Shown here one piece after another: positions 34,140 to 42,934 of a stretch of 64,000 nt of DNA. The notes below the pieces were generated by a model. The model ran no database searches and was not told the DNA's origin. It saw nothing but the letters and a program-made list of their open reading frames with translations. Origin of the DNA: Formosa undariae (GTDB taxonomy: Bacteria; Bacteroidota; Bacteroidia; Flavobacteriales; Flavobacteriaceae); the NCBI RefSeq assembly GCF_042427615.1, contig NZ_JBHMEZ010000003.1, positions 186,001 to 250,000 on the forward strand, in the 5' to 3' direction. The translations under genes and the position numbers were made by a program. Numbering within the stretch: position 1 is the first letter of the stretch; each line of letters begins with the position of its first letter.

Positions 34140-35732
34140 ATGAAAAACACAGGCTTAATAGTCGTAACGCTTTTAATGTTATGCTTTAGTTGTAAAGAAG
34201 AAAAGAAAGAAGAGGTTTCAGAAAAACAGGAACGTCCAAACATTGTTTTTATAATGAGTGACGACCACGCTTATCAGGCAATTAGTGCTTATGGTAAAGG
34301 TTTAAACAATACTCCTAATATTGATAGAATCGCTAAAGAAGGTGCTCTATTTAATAGAGGTTTTGTTACAAATTCAATATGTGCACCTAGTAGAGCTGTG
34401 CTTTTAACAGGTAAACACAGTTTTGTTAACGGTAAAGTAGATAATGTTAGTCCGTTTGATTGGGAACAAGATAACTTTGCGAAGGCACTTCAAAAATCTG
34501 GATATCAAACAGCGATGATAGGTAAAATACATTTAGATGGTTTACCACAAGGTTTTGATTATTCTAATGTACTTCCTGGACAAGGGCTATATTATTCTCC
34601 TGAATTTATAGAAAATGGTGTTAAAAAAACCTACCCAGGTTACATCACTCAAGTCACAACAGATATTGCTTTAGATTGGTTAGAAAACAAGAGAGAGAAA
34701 GACAAGCCATTTTTAATGATGTATCATCAAAAAGCACCTCACAGAACATGGATGCCAGAGATAAAGTACTTAACATTAATGGATAGTATAACATTTGATC
34801 CGCCTGCTAATTTCTTTGACAACTATGAAAGAAGACCTGCTGCTGCGAAACAAGAAATGAGCATTTTTGAAGATATGGATGTTGTTTACGACCTTAAAAT
34901 GTTAGATAAGGAAGGTGAGATTGAAACCAAATACAGAAAATATTTTCAGAAAAAATATGATCGTATGACAGAAGAGCAAAAAGTGGCTTGGGATGCATAT
35001 TACGACCCTATTATTGCCGACTTTAAGTCTAAAAATTTACAAGGAAAAGAACTTGCTAAATGGAAATATAACAGATATATGCACGATTATTTAAGAACAG
35101 TTCAGTCTGTAGATGATGGTGTTGGTGAAGTATTAGATTATTTAAAAGCAAACGGATTAGAAGAAAATACAATAGTTGTTTATACGTCGGATCAAGGTTT
35201 TTATTTAGGAGAACACGGTTGGTTCGACAAGCGTTTTATGTATGAAGAATCTTTTAGAACACCTCTATTAGTTAAATACCCTAAAGAAATTAAACCTGGT
35301 ACAGTTATTAACGAACTTGTACAAAATATAGATTTTGCACCAACATTTTTAGATTATGCAGGTATCGATATATCTAAAGATATTCAAGGAGAATCTTTTA
35401 GAAAACTTGTAAAAGGAGAAGCAAGCGAATGGAGAAATGCTATTTATTATACATACTATGAGTTTCCTGGAGAGCACCATGTAAAACGTCATCATGGTGT
35501 GAGAACAGATCGTTATAAATTAATTCATTTTTATTACGATATCGACCAATGGGAATTGTACGATTTAGAAAAAGACCCTTCAGAAATGCATAATCTTTAC
35601 AATGATCCTGCTTATGTAAGTGTACAAGAAGATATGCACAAGCAATTAGAAAACATGAGAACGAAGTACGGTGACAATGACGCGCTTGACAAACAGAATT
35701 TAGAACATTATTTAGAAGTAGTAAAAGAATAG
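34140..35732 (+). CDS. Type I sulfatase lipoprotein
   Basis: 530 residues. Lipobox CFSCK (Cys18). The formylglycine motif CAPSR at Cys81, within NSICAPSRAVLLTGK, is the S1 sulfatase signature; IVFIMSDDHAYQ gives the metal-binding aspartates, and GKIHLDG, HQKAPHRTW and YTSDQGFYLGEHGWFDK the other active-site positions. It needs maturation of Cys81 by a sulfatase-modifying enzyme not seen here. Marine flavobacteria use such enzymes to desulfate algal polysaccharides. Follows the KDG kinase gene and ends with a perfect-palindrome terminator. Confidence 0.92.
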   Translation: MKNTGLIVVTLLMLCFSCKEEKKEEVSEKQERPNIVFIMSDDHAYQAISAYGKGLNNTPNIDRIAKEGALFNRGFVTNSICAPSRAVLLTGKHSFVNGKVDNVSPFDWEQDNFAKALQKSGYQTAMIGKIHLDGLPQGFDYSNVLPGQGLYYSPEFIENGVKKTYPGYITQVTTDIALDWLENKREKDKPFLMMYHQKAPHRTWMPEIKYLTLMDSITFDPPANFFDNYERRPAAAKQEMSIFEDMDVVYDLKMLDKEGEIETKYRKYFQKKYDRMTEEQKVAWDAYYDPIIADFKSKNLQGKELAKWKYNRYMHDYLRTVQSVDDGVGEVLDYLKANGLEENTIVVYTSDQGFYLGEHGWFDKRFMYEESFRTPLLVKYPKEIKPGTVINELVQNIDFAPTFLDYAGIDISKDIQGESFRKLVKGEASEWRNAIYYTYYEFPGEHHVKRHHGVRTDRYKLIHFYYDIDQWELYDLEKDPSEMHNLYNDPAYVSVQEDMHKQLENMRTKYGDNDALDKQNLEHYLEVVKE

Positions 35733-35736
35733 TTTT

Positions 35737-35776
35737 AAAAGCGATTTGAATATATATATTCAAATCGCTTTTTTTG
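35737..35776. terminator. Terminator of the KDG kinase-sulfatase unit
   Basis: A perfect 36-base palindrome (arms AAAAGCGATTTGAATATA and its complement) followed by a T run; starts 5 bases after the sulfatase stop. Confidence 0.85.
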
Positions 35777-35947
35777 TTATTACAATTTGAAATGATATTT
35801 TTGATGTCTTACAATCACAATTTATCGTTTAGACCTAAATTCATACAAGAAACTGATATCACTCTTGATATAACCTCTAATATAATTTAGTAAAACGATA
35901 CTTTAAACCTTTTACTAATCATTAGCCTATCTTTTAAAACAAATTAA

Positions 35948-36709
35948 ATGAATCCATTAAAAACAATAGTAATCTCAGGTCGTATTCTTTTAGTAAGCGC
36001 ATGTCTTACAACCATGTTATCTTGTAAAGAAGACCCTTCTAAACGAATTAACGACGAAAATAAAACTGAGATCGAAACTCAAGATAAAGCTCAAACCCCA
36101 GAAAAGGCAGAACCTGAAGACCAAATTGGTGGCGTAGCCCAATTCGAATCTGGAATTAAGGCCGCAGAATCTAATAATATGCCATTAGCATTCGAAAATT
36201 TTATGGAAGCTGCTAAAGAAGGACACGAATATGCACAATTCAATATTGGATTAATGTATGAGCAAGGCTTAGGTGTTCAAAAAAACCTAGAGGAAGCATT
36301 TAGTTGGTATAGTAAATCTGCAGCTCAAGAAAATTCTGCAGCACAATTCAATCTTGGTGTTTGCTATGAAAATGGGTTTGGTACTGCTGTTGATTTCGAT
36401 AAAGCGAATGAATGGTACCGTAAAGCTTCTATACAAGGAGACGGTCTGGCTGTTGGTAATTTAGGCATGCTGTATATACGTGGTGATGGTGTTAAAGAAA
36501 ACATGGTTGCAGGTGTATCACTTCTTATTATGTCAACAACAATGGATCCTTCTCCAGAAAATCAAGCAAAGAAAAATATTTCTTCAATTCGTGGATTAAC
36601 GCCTGAGATGATTGCTGAAGCGCAAACACTTTCAAGCGAAATGAGTACCACAGAAAACTTTCTAGTACCTCTTGATCAGTATTTAAAAACATCAGAAAAC
36701 AAACTCTAA
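35948..36709 (+). CDS. Sel1-repeat lipoprotein
   Basis: 253 residues. Lipobox-like MLSCKE (Cys26) then a charged linker. Residues about 60-185 contain at least three Sel1-like repeats (for example AQFNIGLMYEQGLGVQKN, AQFNLGVCYENGFGTAVD and VGNLGMLYIRGDGVKEN), short TPR-related alpha-hairpins that mediate protein-protein contacts. Partner unknown. Monocistronic, with a bidirectional terminator downstream shared with the convergent rocD gene. Confidence 0.85.
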   Translation: MNPLKTIVISGRILLVSACLTTMLSCKEDPSKRINDENKTEIETQDKAQTPEKAEPEDQIGGVAQFESGIKAAESNNMPLAFENFMEAAKEGHEYAQFNIGLMYEQGLGVQKNLEEAFSWYSKSAAQENSAAQFNLGVCYENGFGTAVDFDKANEWYRKASIQGDGLAVGNLGMLYIRGDGVKENMVAGVSLLIMSTTMDPSPENQAKKNISSIRGLTPEMIAEAQTLSSEMSTTENFLVPLDQYLKTSENKL

Positions 36710-36783
36710 GACATCTTGTAATAGAGCATCTTAAAAATAGTTAGTCTTGGTTGGTTTGTCATTATCAAGTTGAAACGAGATAT

Positions 36784-36823
36784 AAAAAAAGCGATTCTTT
36801 AATAAAAAGAATCGCTTTTTTTT
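36784..36823. terminator. Bidirectional terminator between Sel1 lipoprotein and rocD
   Basis: A7-GCGATTCTTT, loop AATAA, AAAGAATCGC-T8: perfect stem with A and T tails on opposite sides, between two convergent genes. Confidence 0.85.
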
Positions 36824-36843
36824 GTGTTATTACTTTTGAAAAA

Positions 36844-38088
36844 CTATTTCTCAAATTGCTTTAAAGTCTTAATAATTATAGACACGCAATCTAACAATTG
36901 CGCTTCGTTAATTACTAAAGGTGGTGCAAAACGAATAATGTTACCATGTGTTGGTTTCGCTAGTAATCCGTTATCGCGAAGTGCTAAACAAATATTCCAA
37001 GCGGTATCACTGTCTTCATCTTCATCGATAACAATAGCATTTAGTAATCCTTTTCCTCTTACTAAATTTGCGATTGTACTTGTTTCGATATATTTATCTA
37101 ACTCACTTCTAAATAATTGTCCTAAAGTTTCAGCATTTTCAGCCAAATTTTCATCTTTTACAACATTCAATGCGGCAATGGCAACGGCAGCGGCGATTGG
37201 ATTTCCTCCAAACGTACTACCATGGTTTCCTGGTTTAATAACATCCATAATCGCATTATCTGCTAAAACAGCGCTAACAGGATATGCACCACCACTTAAT
37301 GCTTTACCCAAGATTAATAAATCAGGTTTTACATTTTCATGATTTACAGCTAACAATTGCCCAGTTCGTGCAATACCTGTTTGTACTTCATCAGCAATAA
37401 ATAATACGTTATATTTTTCGCATAGTGCTTTAGCTTTAGATAAATAACCTTCACTAGGTACGTAAACCCCTGCTTCACCTTGAATAGGTTCTACTAAAAA
37501 CCCCGCTACATTCGGATTGTTTTTTAAAGCCGCTTCAAGTTCTTTTAAATTATCGTATTCTATTTTAATAAATCCATTTGTAAACGGACCAAAATTATTG
37601 CGCGCAATAGGATCGTTAGAAAACGAAATTATAGTTGTTGTTCTTCCGTGAAAGTTATTTTCACAAACAATTATTTCAGCTTCATTTTCTTCAACGCCTT
37701 TAACTTCATATGCCCATTTTCTACATAATTTAAGCGCTGTTTCTACAGCTTCTGCTCCGGTATTCATAGGTAGCAGTTTTTCGAAACCGAAATATTCGCA
37801 AGCAAATTTCTCGTATTTCCCTAACATATCATTGTAGAAGGCACGAGATGTTAATGTTAACTGTTGGGCCTGTTCCATCATGGCTCCAACAATTTTTGGG
37901 TGACAATGTCCTTGGTTTACTGCAGAATAAGCAGATAAGAAATCGTAATATTTTTTTCCTTCTACATCCCAAACAAAAACACCTTCACCTTTAGTTAAAA
38001 CTACAGGAAGTGGATGGTAATTATGTGCACCATATTGGTTTTCTAGGTCGATTGCTTGTTGTGAAGTTAATGGGTTTAAAACAGCCAT
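36844..38088 (-). CDS. rocD: Ornithine--oxo-acid aminotransferase
   Basis: 414 residues, standard length. Class III aminotransferase: GVFVWDVEGKKYYDFLSAYSAVNQG, NTGAEAVETALK (cofactor phosphate loop), FIADEVQTGIARTG (Asp to pyridine nitrogen) and LLILGKALSGGAYPVSA with the Schiff-base Lys in LGKAL. Converts ornithine and 2-oxoglutarate to glutamate semialdehyde and glutamate, linking arginine breakdown to proline. The N-terminal AIDLENQYGAHNYHPLPVVL pattern is specific for ornithine rather than acetylornithine aminotransferases. Cytoplasmic, monocistronic. Confidence 0.93.
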   Translation of the reverse strand: MAVLNPLTSQQAIDLENQYGAHNYHPLPVVLTKGEGVFVWDVEGKKYYDFLSAYSAVNQGHCHPKIVGAMMEQAQQLTLTSRAFYNDMLGKYEKFACEYFGFEKLLPMNTGAEAVETALKLCRKWAYEVKGVEENEAEIIVCENNFHGRTTTIISFSNDPIARNNFGPFTNGFIKIEYDNLKELEAALKNNPNVAGFLVEPIQGEAGVYVPSEGYLSKAKALCEKYNVLFIADEVQTGIARTGQLLAVNHENVKPDLLILGKALSGGAYPVSAVLADNAIMDVIKPGNHGSTFGGNPIAAAVAIAALNVVKDENLAENAETLGQLFRSELDKYIETSTIANLVRGKGLLNAIVIDEDEDSDTAWNICLALRDNGLLAKPTHGNIIRFAPPLVINEAQLLDCVSIIIKTLKQFEK

Positions 38089-38321
38089 TCTAATAAATTT
38101 TAAATTGATACTTAGCTATTCCTACCTTGTCTCTTAATTAAAAATGAATTTTGAGATGGAGAGAAATCATCCATTAAACTGTTTGCAAATTACTAAATAT
38201 AAAAAGCGGATTGAAATAAATAATCAGATTTTTAAATTCAATCTAAATTATATTCATTTTAAATCTCATTCCTTTTCTAAAAAATATGTGAAGACATACA
38301 AAAAAAAAGCTAAAAACACCT

Positions 38322-38329
38322 TATTTTTG
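38322..38329 (+). promoter_or_regulatory. -7 box abutting the rlmD start codon
   Basis: TATTTTTG ends only 4 bases before the ATG of rlmD (38334). If used, transcription would start at or within a few bases of the ATG, producing a leaderless or nearly leaderless mRNA. Confidence 0.55.
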
Positions 38330-38333
38330 CGCC

Positions 38334-39743
38334 ATGTCTAGAAGAAATAAAAAACAAGTTTTTACAAATATAGAAGTCCTTGATGCAGGAGCAAAAGGGA
38401 AAACCATCGCAAAATCTCCAGAAGGAGCAGTCATTTTTTTACCAAATGCAGTGCCTGGCGATGTCGTAGATATCCAAACCTATAAAAAGCGTAAAGCTTA
38501 TTACGAAGGTAAGGCTACCATTTTTCATAAATTATCTGATAAACGTACCACGCCTGAATGTGAGCATTTTGGAGTTTGTGGCGGTTGTAAATGGCAGGAT
38601 ATGGATTACAAATGGCAGTTACATTACAAGCAAAAAGAAACAGAAAACAACTTACGCCGTTTAGGTCATATCGAATTACCTGAGGTTACTCCTATTTTAG
38701 GATCGGCCGAACAGTATTTTTATAGAAACAAAATGGAATTTTCATTTAGCGATAGCCGATGGTTGACGTTAGAAGAAATTCAGTCTGATGTAAATTTAGA
38801 AGATAAAAATGCACTAGGATTTCATATTCCAGGAATGTGGGATAAAATTTTAGATATTAATAAGTGTCATTTACAAGCAGATCCTTCAAATGCAATTAGA
38901 AATGCAGTAAGAGCTTTTGCTGTAGAAAATGATTTAGAATTCTTTAATACAAGAAATCAAACCGGATTGTTACGTACATTAATGATACGTACAGCATCTA
39001 CAGGAGAGTTAATGATTTTAATACAATTCTTTAAAGAAGATAAAGAAAAACGTGAATTATTACTTAATTATCTTGCTGAAACATTCCCTAAAATTACGTC
39101 TTTACTTTATGTGGTAAATACTAAAGCGAACGATACGATTTACGATCAGGAAATTGTATGTTTCAATGGTCGCGATCATATCTTTGAAGAAATGGAAGGT
39201 TTGAAATTCAAAATTAACGCGAAGTCATTCTATCAAACAAATTCAGATCAAGCTTACGAATTATATAAATTAACACGTGAATTTTCTGGATTAACTGGAG
39301 AAGAATTGGTCTACGATTTATATACAGGTACAGGAACAATCGCTCAATTCGTTGCTAAGAACGCTAAAAAAGTGGTTGGTGTAGAAGCTGTTCCAGATGC
39401 AATACTAGCTGCTAAAGAAAACGCAAAAGCAAACAATATAGACAATGTAGATTTTTATGTTGGTGATATGAAAAATGTTTTCAATGCCCAATTTATAAAA
39501 ACACACGGACATCCAGATGTCATAATAACCGATCCACCACGCGATGGTATGCATAAAGATGTGGTACAAATGTTATTAAACGTGTCTCCTGAAAAAATTG
39601 TGTATGTAAGCTGTAATAGTGCAACCCAAGCAAGAGATTTAGCACTAATGGATGCTGTTTATAGAGTGACTAGAATACAAGCTGTAGATATGTTCCCACA
39701 AACACATCACGTAGAAAACATCGTACTTTTAGAAAAAAGATAG
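38334..39743 (+). CDS. rlmD: 23S rRNA (uracil1939-C5)-methyltransferase
   Basis: 469 residues. The N-terminal TRAM domain (about 10-65) is followed by the iron-sulfur cysteine cluster CEHFGVCGGCKW and the fourth Cys in KCHLQ; the SAM-binding part has DLYTGTGTIAQF, TDPPRDGMHKD and the catalytic YVSCNSATQARDL (nucleophile Cys) before the final His/Glu region. It methylates U1939-type uridine of 23S rRNA. First of a three-gene run with the DUF6452 and DUF6048 genes, an arrangement I recall as common in Flavobacteriaceae. Confidence 0.93.
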   Translation: MSRRNKKQVFTNIEVLDAGAKGKTIAKSPEGAVIFLPNAVPGDVVDIQTYKKRKAYYEGKATIFHKLSDKRTTPECEHFGVCGGCKWQDMDYKWQLHYKQKETENNLRRLGHIELPEVTPILGSAEQYFYRNKMEFSFSDSRWLTLEEIQSDVNLEDKNALGFHIPGMWDKILDINKCHLQADPSNAIRNAVRAFAVENDLEFFNTRNQTGLLRTLMIRTASTGELMILIQFFKEDKEKRELLLNYLAETFPKITSLLYVVNTKANDTIYDQEIVCFNGRDHIFEEMEGLKFKINAKSFYQTNSDQAYELYKLTREFSGLTGEELVYDLYTGTGTIAQFVAKNAKKVVGVEAVPDAILAAKENAKANNIDNVDFYVGDMKNVFNAQFIKTHGHPDVIITDPPRDGMHKDVVQMLLNVSPEKIVYVSCNSATQARDLALMDAVYRVTRIQAVDMFPQTHHVENIVLLEKR

Positions 39744-39750
39744 GTCCTTT

Positions 39751-40290
39751 ATGAAATATTCATTTGTCATTATTCTTTTAATAGCGCTAAGTTTTTTAGG
39801 ATGCGAAAAAGACGATATTTGCTCTAACGACACGCCTACAACACCAAGTTTAATTATTCGGTTTTACGACGTTACGAATCCAAATACCGATGTCTTAAAT
39901 AGTGTAACTAATTTAAGAATACAAGGTATTGGTAACGACGACGTACTACCAGATTACGATGTTGTAGCTACCGATTCTATTGCCGTGCCTTTAAAAACCA
40001 CAGATAACGTCACCCAATATTCTTTATATAAAGAATATGTTTATGATGATAACGATACACCGGATGATGATTCTGACGATACTGTTACAGGTAATGAAGA
40101 CGTTATTACCATAACTTACGACATGGAAGAAGTTTATGTATCTCGTGCCTGTGGGTATAAAACGGTATACAGAAATGTGAGTATAAATCTAGTGGAAGAT
40201 GACGATAATTGGATTCAATTAATACGCTCAGTAAACGATAACCAATCTGTAGAGGATGAAAATGAAGTACAATTTAAATTATATCATTAA
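39751..40290 (+). CDS. DUF6452 family lipoprotein
   Basis: 179 residues. Lipobox FLGCEK (Cys18). Core SLIIRFYDVTNPN ... VLNSVTNLRIQG matches the flavobacterial family DUF6452; several Asp-rich turns (DDNDTPDDDSDD) could bind Ca2+. Function unknown. Starts 7 bases after rlmD and overlaps the DUF6048 gene by 35 bases. Confidence 0.8.
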   Translation: MKYSFVIILLIALSFLGCEKDDICSNDTPTTPSLIIRFYDVTNPNTDVLNSVTNLRIQGIGNDDVLPDYDVVATDSIAVPLKTTDNVTQYSLYKEYVYDDNDTPDDDSDDTVTGNEDVITITYDMEEVYVSRACGYKTVYRNVSINLVEDDDNWIQLIRSVNDNQSVEDENEVQFKLYH

Positions 40291-41011
40291 AACACTTTTT
40301 ATAGCGCTTTGTTTTAGTGGAACTCTTTTCGCTCAAACCGAAACACCTTTAGTTTCAACTACAGATACTATTGTAGCTGTAGTTAAAGATTCCACTGCAA
40401 TTAAAGAGAAATACGGTTTACGTGTTGGTGTCGAGTTAAGTAAACTTCTGCGTACCGCCGTCGAAGATGATTATGAAGGTTTTACAGTTGTAGGAGATTA
40501 CAGATTAACTAAGAATTTATACATCGCAGGAGAATTTGGTGCCGAAAATAATACCGAATACAACGATTTTTATAATGCCACAACCAAAGGATCTTTTTTT
40601 AAAGTTGGAGTAGATTATAATACCTACCAAAATTGGCTAGACATGGAAAACATGCTTTATGGTGGTTTTAGAATTGGTGCAAGTACGTTTAGTCAGACCC
40701 TAAATAGTTATGCGATTTATACCGAAAATCAATATTGGACACCTCAGTTTTCGTCTACAGATATAAAAGATTATAACGGATTGACAGCAATATGGGCAGA
40801 ACTTGTTTTAGGATTAAAAGTAGAAATTGCTAATAATTTATATTTAGGAGCTCACATAGAGTTTAAAGGCTTACTTGCGCAGAGTGAACCTGACAATTTC
40901 GAAAATCTTTATATTCCTGGTTTTTATAAGACGTATGATAGTATCGGACTTGGCTTTGGTTACGGCTACTCCATTTCCTATTTAATCCCGCTTTACAAAA
41001 AGGATAAATAA
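40256..41011 (+). CDS. DUF6048 family outer-membrane-like protein
   Basis: 251 residues. Signal peptide ending in SGTLFAQ; an alternative in-frame ATG lies two codons in. The mature part alternates polar and hydrophobic residues with GLRVGVELSKLLRT, NLYIAGEFGAEN and LGFGYGYSISYLIPLY, typical of a small outer-membrane beta-barrel. It matches the family DUF6048, which travels with DUF6452. The 35-base overlap with the preceding gene indicates translational coupling, so the lipoprotein and barrel may form a complex. Confidence 0.8.
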   Translation: MKMKYNLNYIIKTLFIALCFSGTLFAQTETPLVSTTDTIVAVVKDSTAIKEKYGLRVGVELSKLLRTAVEDDYEGFTVVGDYRLTKNLYIAGEFGAENNTEYNDFYNATTKGSFFKVGVDYNTYQNWLDMENMLYGGFRIGASTFSQTLNSYAIYTENQYWTPQFSSTDIKDYNGLTAIWAELVLGLKVEIANNLYLGAHIEFKGLLAQSEPDNFENLYIPGFYKTYDSIGLGFGYGYSISYLIPLYKKDK

Positions 41012-41136
41012 GTTGTTCTTCTGTTAGTGAATCCAATACATGTTGTATTCGAGTTAAAACATCAGCCGATTGCACAAAAAACGTAATTGATTTATACTTA
41101 ACTTTATATTAGTAATAATCTAAAATTAATTAAATC

Positions 41137-41673
41137 ATGAACAACTTAAAAAAAATAGTAATGGTGTTTACCATTGGGCTTATGGCTTGGTCTGTAACCG
41201 CACAAAGTGATAAGGATAAAGAAATTATTAAAGATGCAGAAATTGCCAAACAAACCTTGTTAGACGGTAACGAAGCATTAAACGATTTCTTTAATAAGGC
41301 CGCTGGATATGTTATTTTTCCAAATGTAGGTAAAGGTGGATTTATTGTTGGTGGTGCTTCTGGAAATGGTGTTGTATACGAAAAAGGAGGATCTAAAATA
41401 GGAGTGGCTAGTCTTAAAAAAGTAAACATCGGACTTCAAGCTGGTGGTGAAGCAATTATAGAAGTCATTTTCTTTGAAACCAATACAGAATTAGACGAAT
41501 TTAAAAAAGGTAAATTTAAGTTTGATGCAGGCGCTTCGGCTACCGCAATTAAATCTGGAGAATCCTTTAACGCTAAATATTCTGAAGGTGTTGCCGTTTT
41601 CACACAAACAAAAGGTGGTTTAATGGCAGACGCCTCCGTTGGTGGTCAAAAATTTCACTATAAACCCTTTTAA
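41137..41673 (+). CDS. SYLF (YSC84-like) domain protein, exported
   Basis: 178 residues. Signal peptide ending in SVTAQ. The rest is one SYLF domain: AGYVIFPNVGKGGFIVGGASGNGVV, GGEAIIEVIFFE, FKFDAGASATAI and YSEGVAVFTQTKGGLMADASVGGQKF. SYLF domains bind phosphoinositides in eukaryotes; bacterial members are periplasmic or surface lipid-binding proteins of unclear role. Monocistronic with a bidirectional terminator downstream. Confidence 0.9.
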   Translation: MNNLKKIVMVFTIGLMAWSVTAQSDKDKEIIKDAEIAKQTLLDGNEALNDFFNKAAGYVIFPNVGKGGFIVGGASGNGVVYEKGGSKIGVASLKKVNIGLQAGGEAIIEVIFFETNTELDEFKKGKFKFDAGASATAIKSGESFNAKYSEGVAVFTQTKGGLMADASVGGQKFHYKPF

Positions 41674-41700
41674 ATAATCGCCTTTTCAATATTATTTATA

Positions 41701-41734
41701 AAAAAAAAAGCAAGTGTTTTACACTTGCTTTTTT
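41701..41734. terminator. Bidirectional terminator overlapping the 3' end of the THUMP methyltransferase gene
   Basis: AAAAAGCAAGTGT - TTT - ACACTTGCTTTTT, perfect 13-base arms. It lies between convergent genes and its right half encodes the last codons of the minus-strand gene. Confidence 0.8.
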
Positions 41735-42876
41735 GCTTTCTTACTACCTTCATACATCACGTATTTTACAAAACGTGCTTCTAATTTGGCATTAAAAAGT
41801 TTTATTTTTCTAGATGGTCGTAATCCAACACATTTTAAAGCTTCTAAGTTAGATGTAATTAACCAAGCATCTGTTCCTGGGTAATTTTGCTTCAACGTAT
41901 CCCCTATACTACCATAAAATTCTTCCATTTCAATATTCAATCGTTCACCATAAGGCGGATTAAATAACATGTGTAATTTCTCGCTTCCTGATTTTCGCGT
42001 TTTAAAGAAATCTTCGTGTTTTACAGAAACAAATTCTTCTAAATGTGCATTTTTTACATTCTCAATGGCTTTAGTCACTGCAGAAGGTGATTTATCGTAC
42101 CCCATAATTTTATGATGGAAATCACGAGTTTTAGATAATAAAGACGCTTCTATTTTTTCAAATAACTCCACATCCCAATCTTCCCAACGTTCAAATGCAA
42201 ATTCTTTACGCATTAAGTTAGGCGGAATATTACATGCAATCATTGCAGCTTCAACCAAAATAGTTCCAGAACCACACATAGGATCCATAAAATCACTTTG
42301 TCCGTCCCATCCAGAATGCATAATTAAACCTGCTGCTAAAACTTCATTTATAGGAGCAATATTGGTAGCTGTTTTATAACCACGCTTATGTAAAGAATCA
42401 CCAGAGCTATCTAGCGAAATGGTACATTTTTGTCTATCTATATGAATATTAACCTTTAAGTCAGGAAATTTTAAATCTACATTAGGTCGGGTACCGGTTG
42501 TATTTCTAAATTTATCGACAATGGCATCTTTAGTTTTCTGAGCAATATATAATGAATGCGTAAACACATCAGAATTAACTGTTGCATCGATAGCAAGAGT
42601 TCCTGTTGGTTTTAAATAATCTTCCCATTGCATTTTATAGACATTGTCGTAAATATCCTGCTCGGTAACCACACGAAAAGTTCGTATTGGTTTTAATATC
42701 TTAATAGCTGTTCTTAAACCTAAATTAGCTTTATACATAAAGCCTTTATCTCCAACAAAACTCACGTTTCTTACACCAACTTCAACATCTAGTGCGCCTA
42801 ACTGAGTTAATTCTTTTGCTAATAATTCTTCAAAGCCAAATAAGGTCTTGGCAACCATTTTAAAATTATTCTCCAT
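41719..42876 (-). CDS. THUMP-domain class I SAM-dependent RNA methyltransferase (RlmL N-half-like)
   Basis: 385 residues. N-terminal THUMP domain (about 45-160, including the conserved KTKDAIVDKFR) followed by a methyltransferase domain with MDPMCGSGTILVEAAMIA (SAM-binding loop) and the catalytic LFNPPYGERL, the N-P-P-Y tetrad used to methylate the N2 of guanine. It corresponds to the N-terminal half of E. coli RlmL, which makes m2G2445 in 23S rRNA; the RlmK half is absent, as is usual in this phylum. Shares a palindromic promoter region with the divergent methyltransferase gene. Confidence 0.88.
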   Translation of the reverse strand: MENNFKMVAKTLFGFEELLAKELTQLGALDVEVGVRNVSFVGDKGFMYKANLGLRTAIKILKPIRTFRVVTEQDIYDNVYKMQWEDYLKPTGTLAIDATVNSDVFTHSLYIAQKTKDAIVDKFRNTTGTRPNVDLKFPDLKVNIHIDRQKCTISLDSSGDSLHKRGYKTATNIAPINEVLAAGLIMHSGWDGQSDFMDPMCGSGTILVEAAMIACNIPPNLMRKEFAFERWEDWDVELFEKIEASLLSKTRDFHHKIMGYDKSPSAVTKAIENVKNAHLEEFVSVKHEDFFKTRKSGSEKLHMLFNPPYGERLNIEMEEFYGSIGDTLKQNYPGTDAWLITSNLEALKCVGLRPSRKIKLFNAKLEARFVKYVMYEGSKKAKKQV

Positions 42877-42896
42877 TATTTACTTTAAATAGGTTA

Positions 42897-42915
42897 CAAA
42901 AATACAGTATTTTTG
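42897..42915. promoter_or_regulatory. Divergent -7 boxes fused in one perfect palindrome
   Basis: CAAAAATAC-A-GTATTTTTG. TATTTTTG reads rightward at 42908-42915 (gene start 42935) and leftward at 42897-42904 (gene start 42876). The two boxes are three bases apart, so the two polymerases could not open this DNA at the same time. Confidence 0.6.
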
Positions 42916-42934
42916 CACCCTACATAGTTTAGAA

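Noticed and set aside
38144..38341. 65-codon open frame upstream of rlmD
   Set aside because: Lys/Asn-rich composition typical of AT-rich non-coding DNA, runs through the rlmD promoter and start, no signal or motif.
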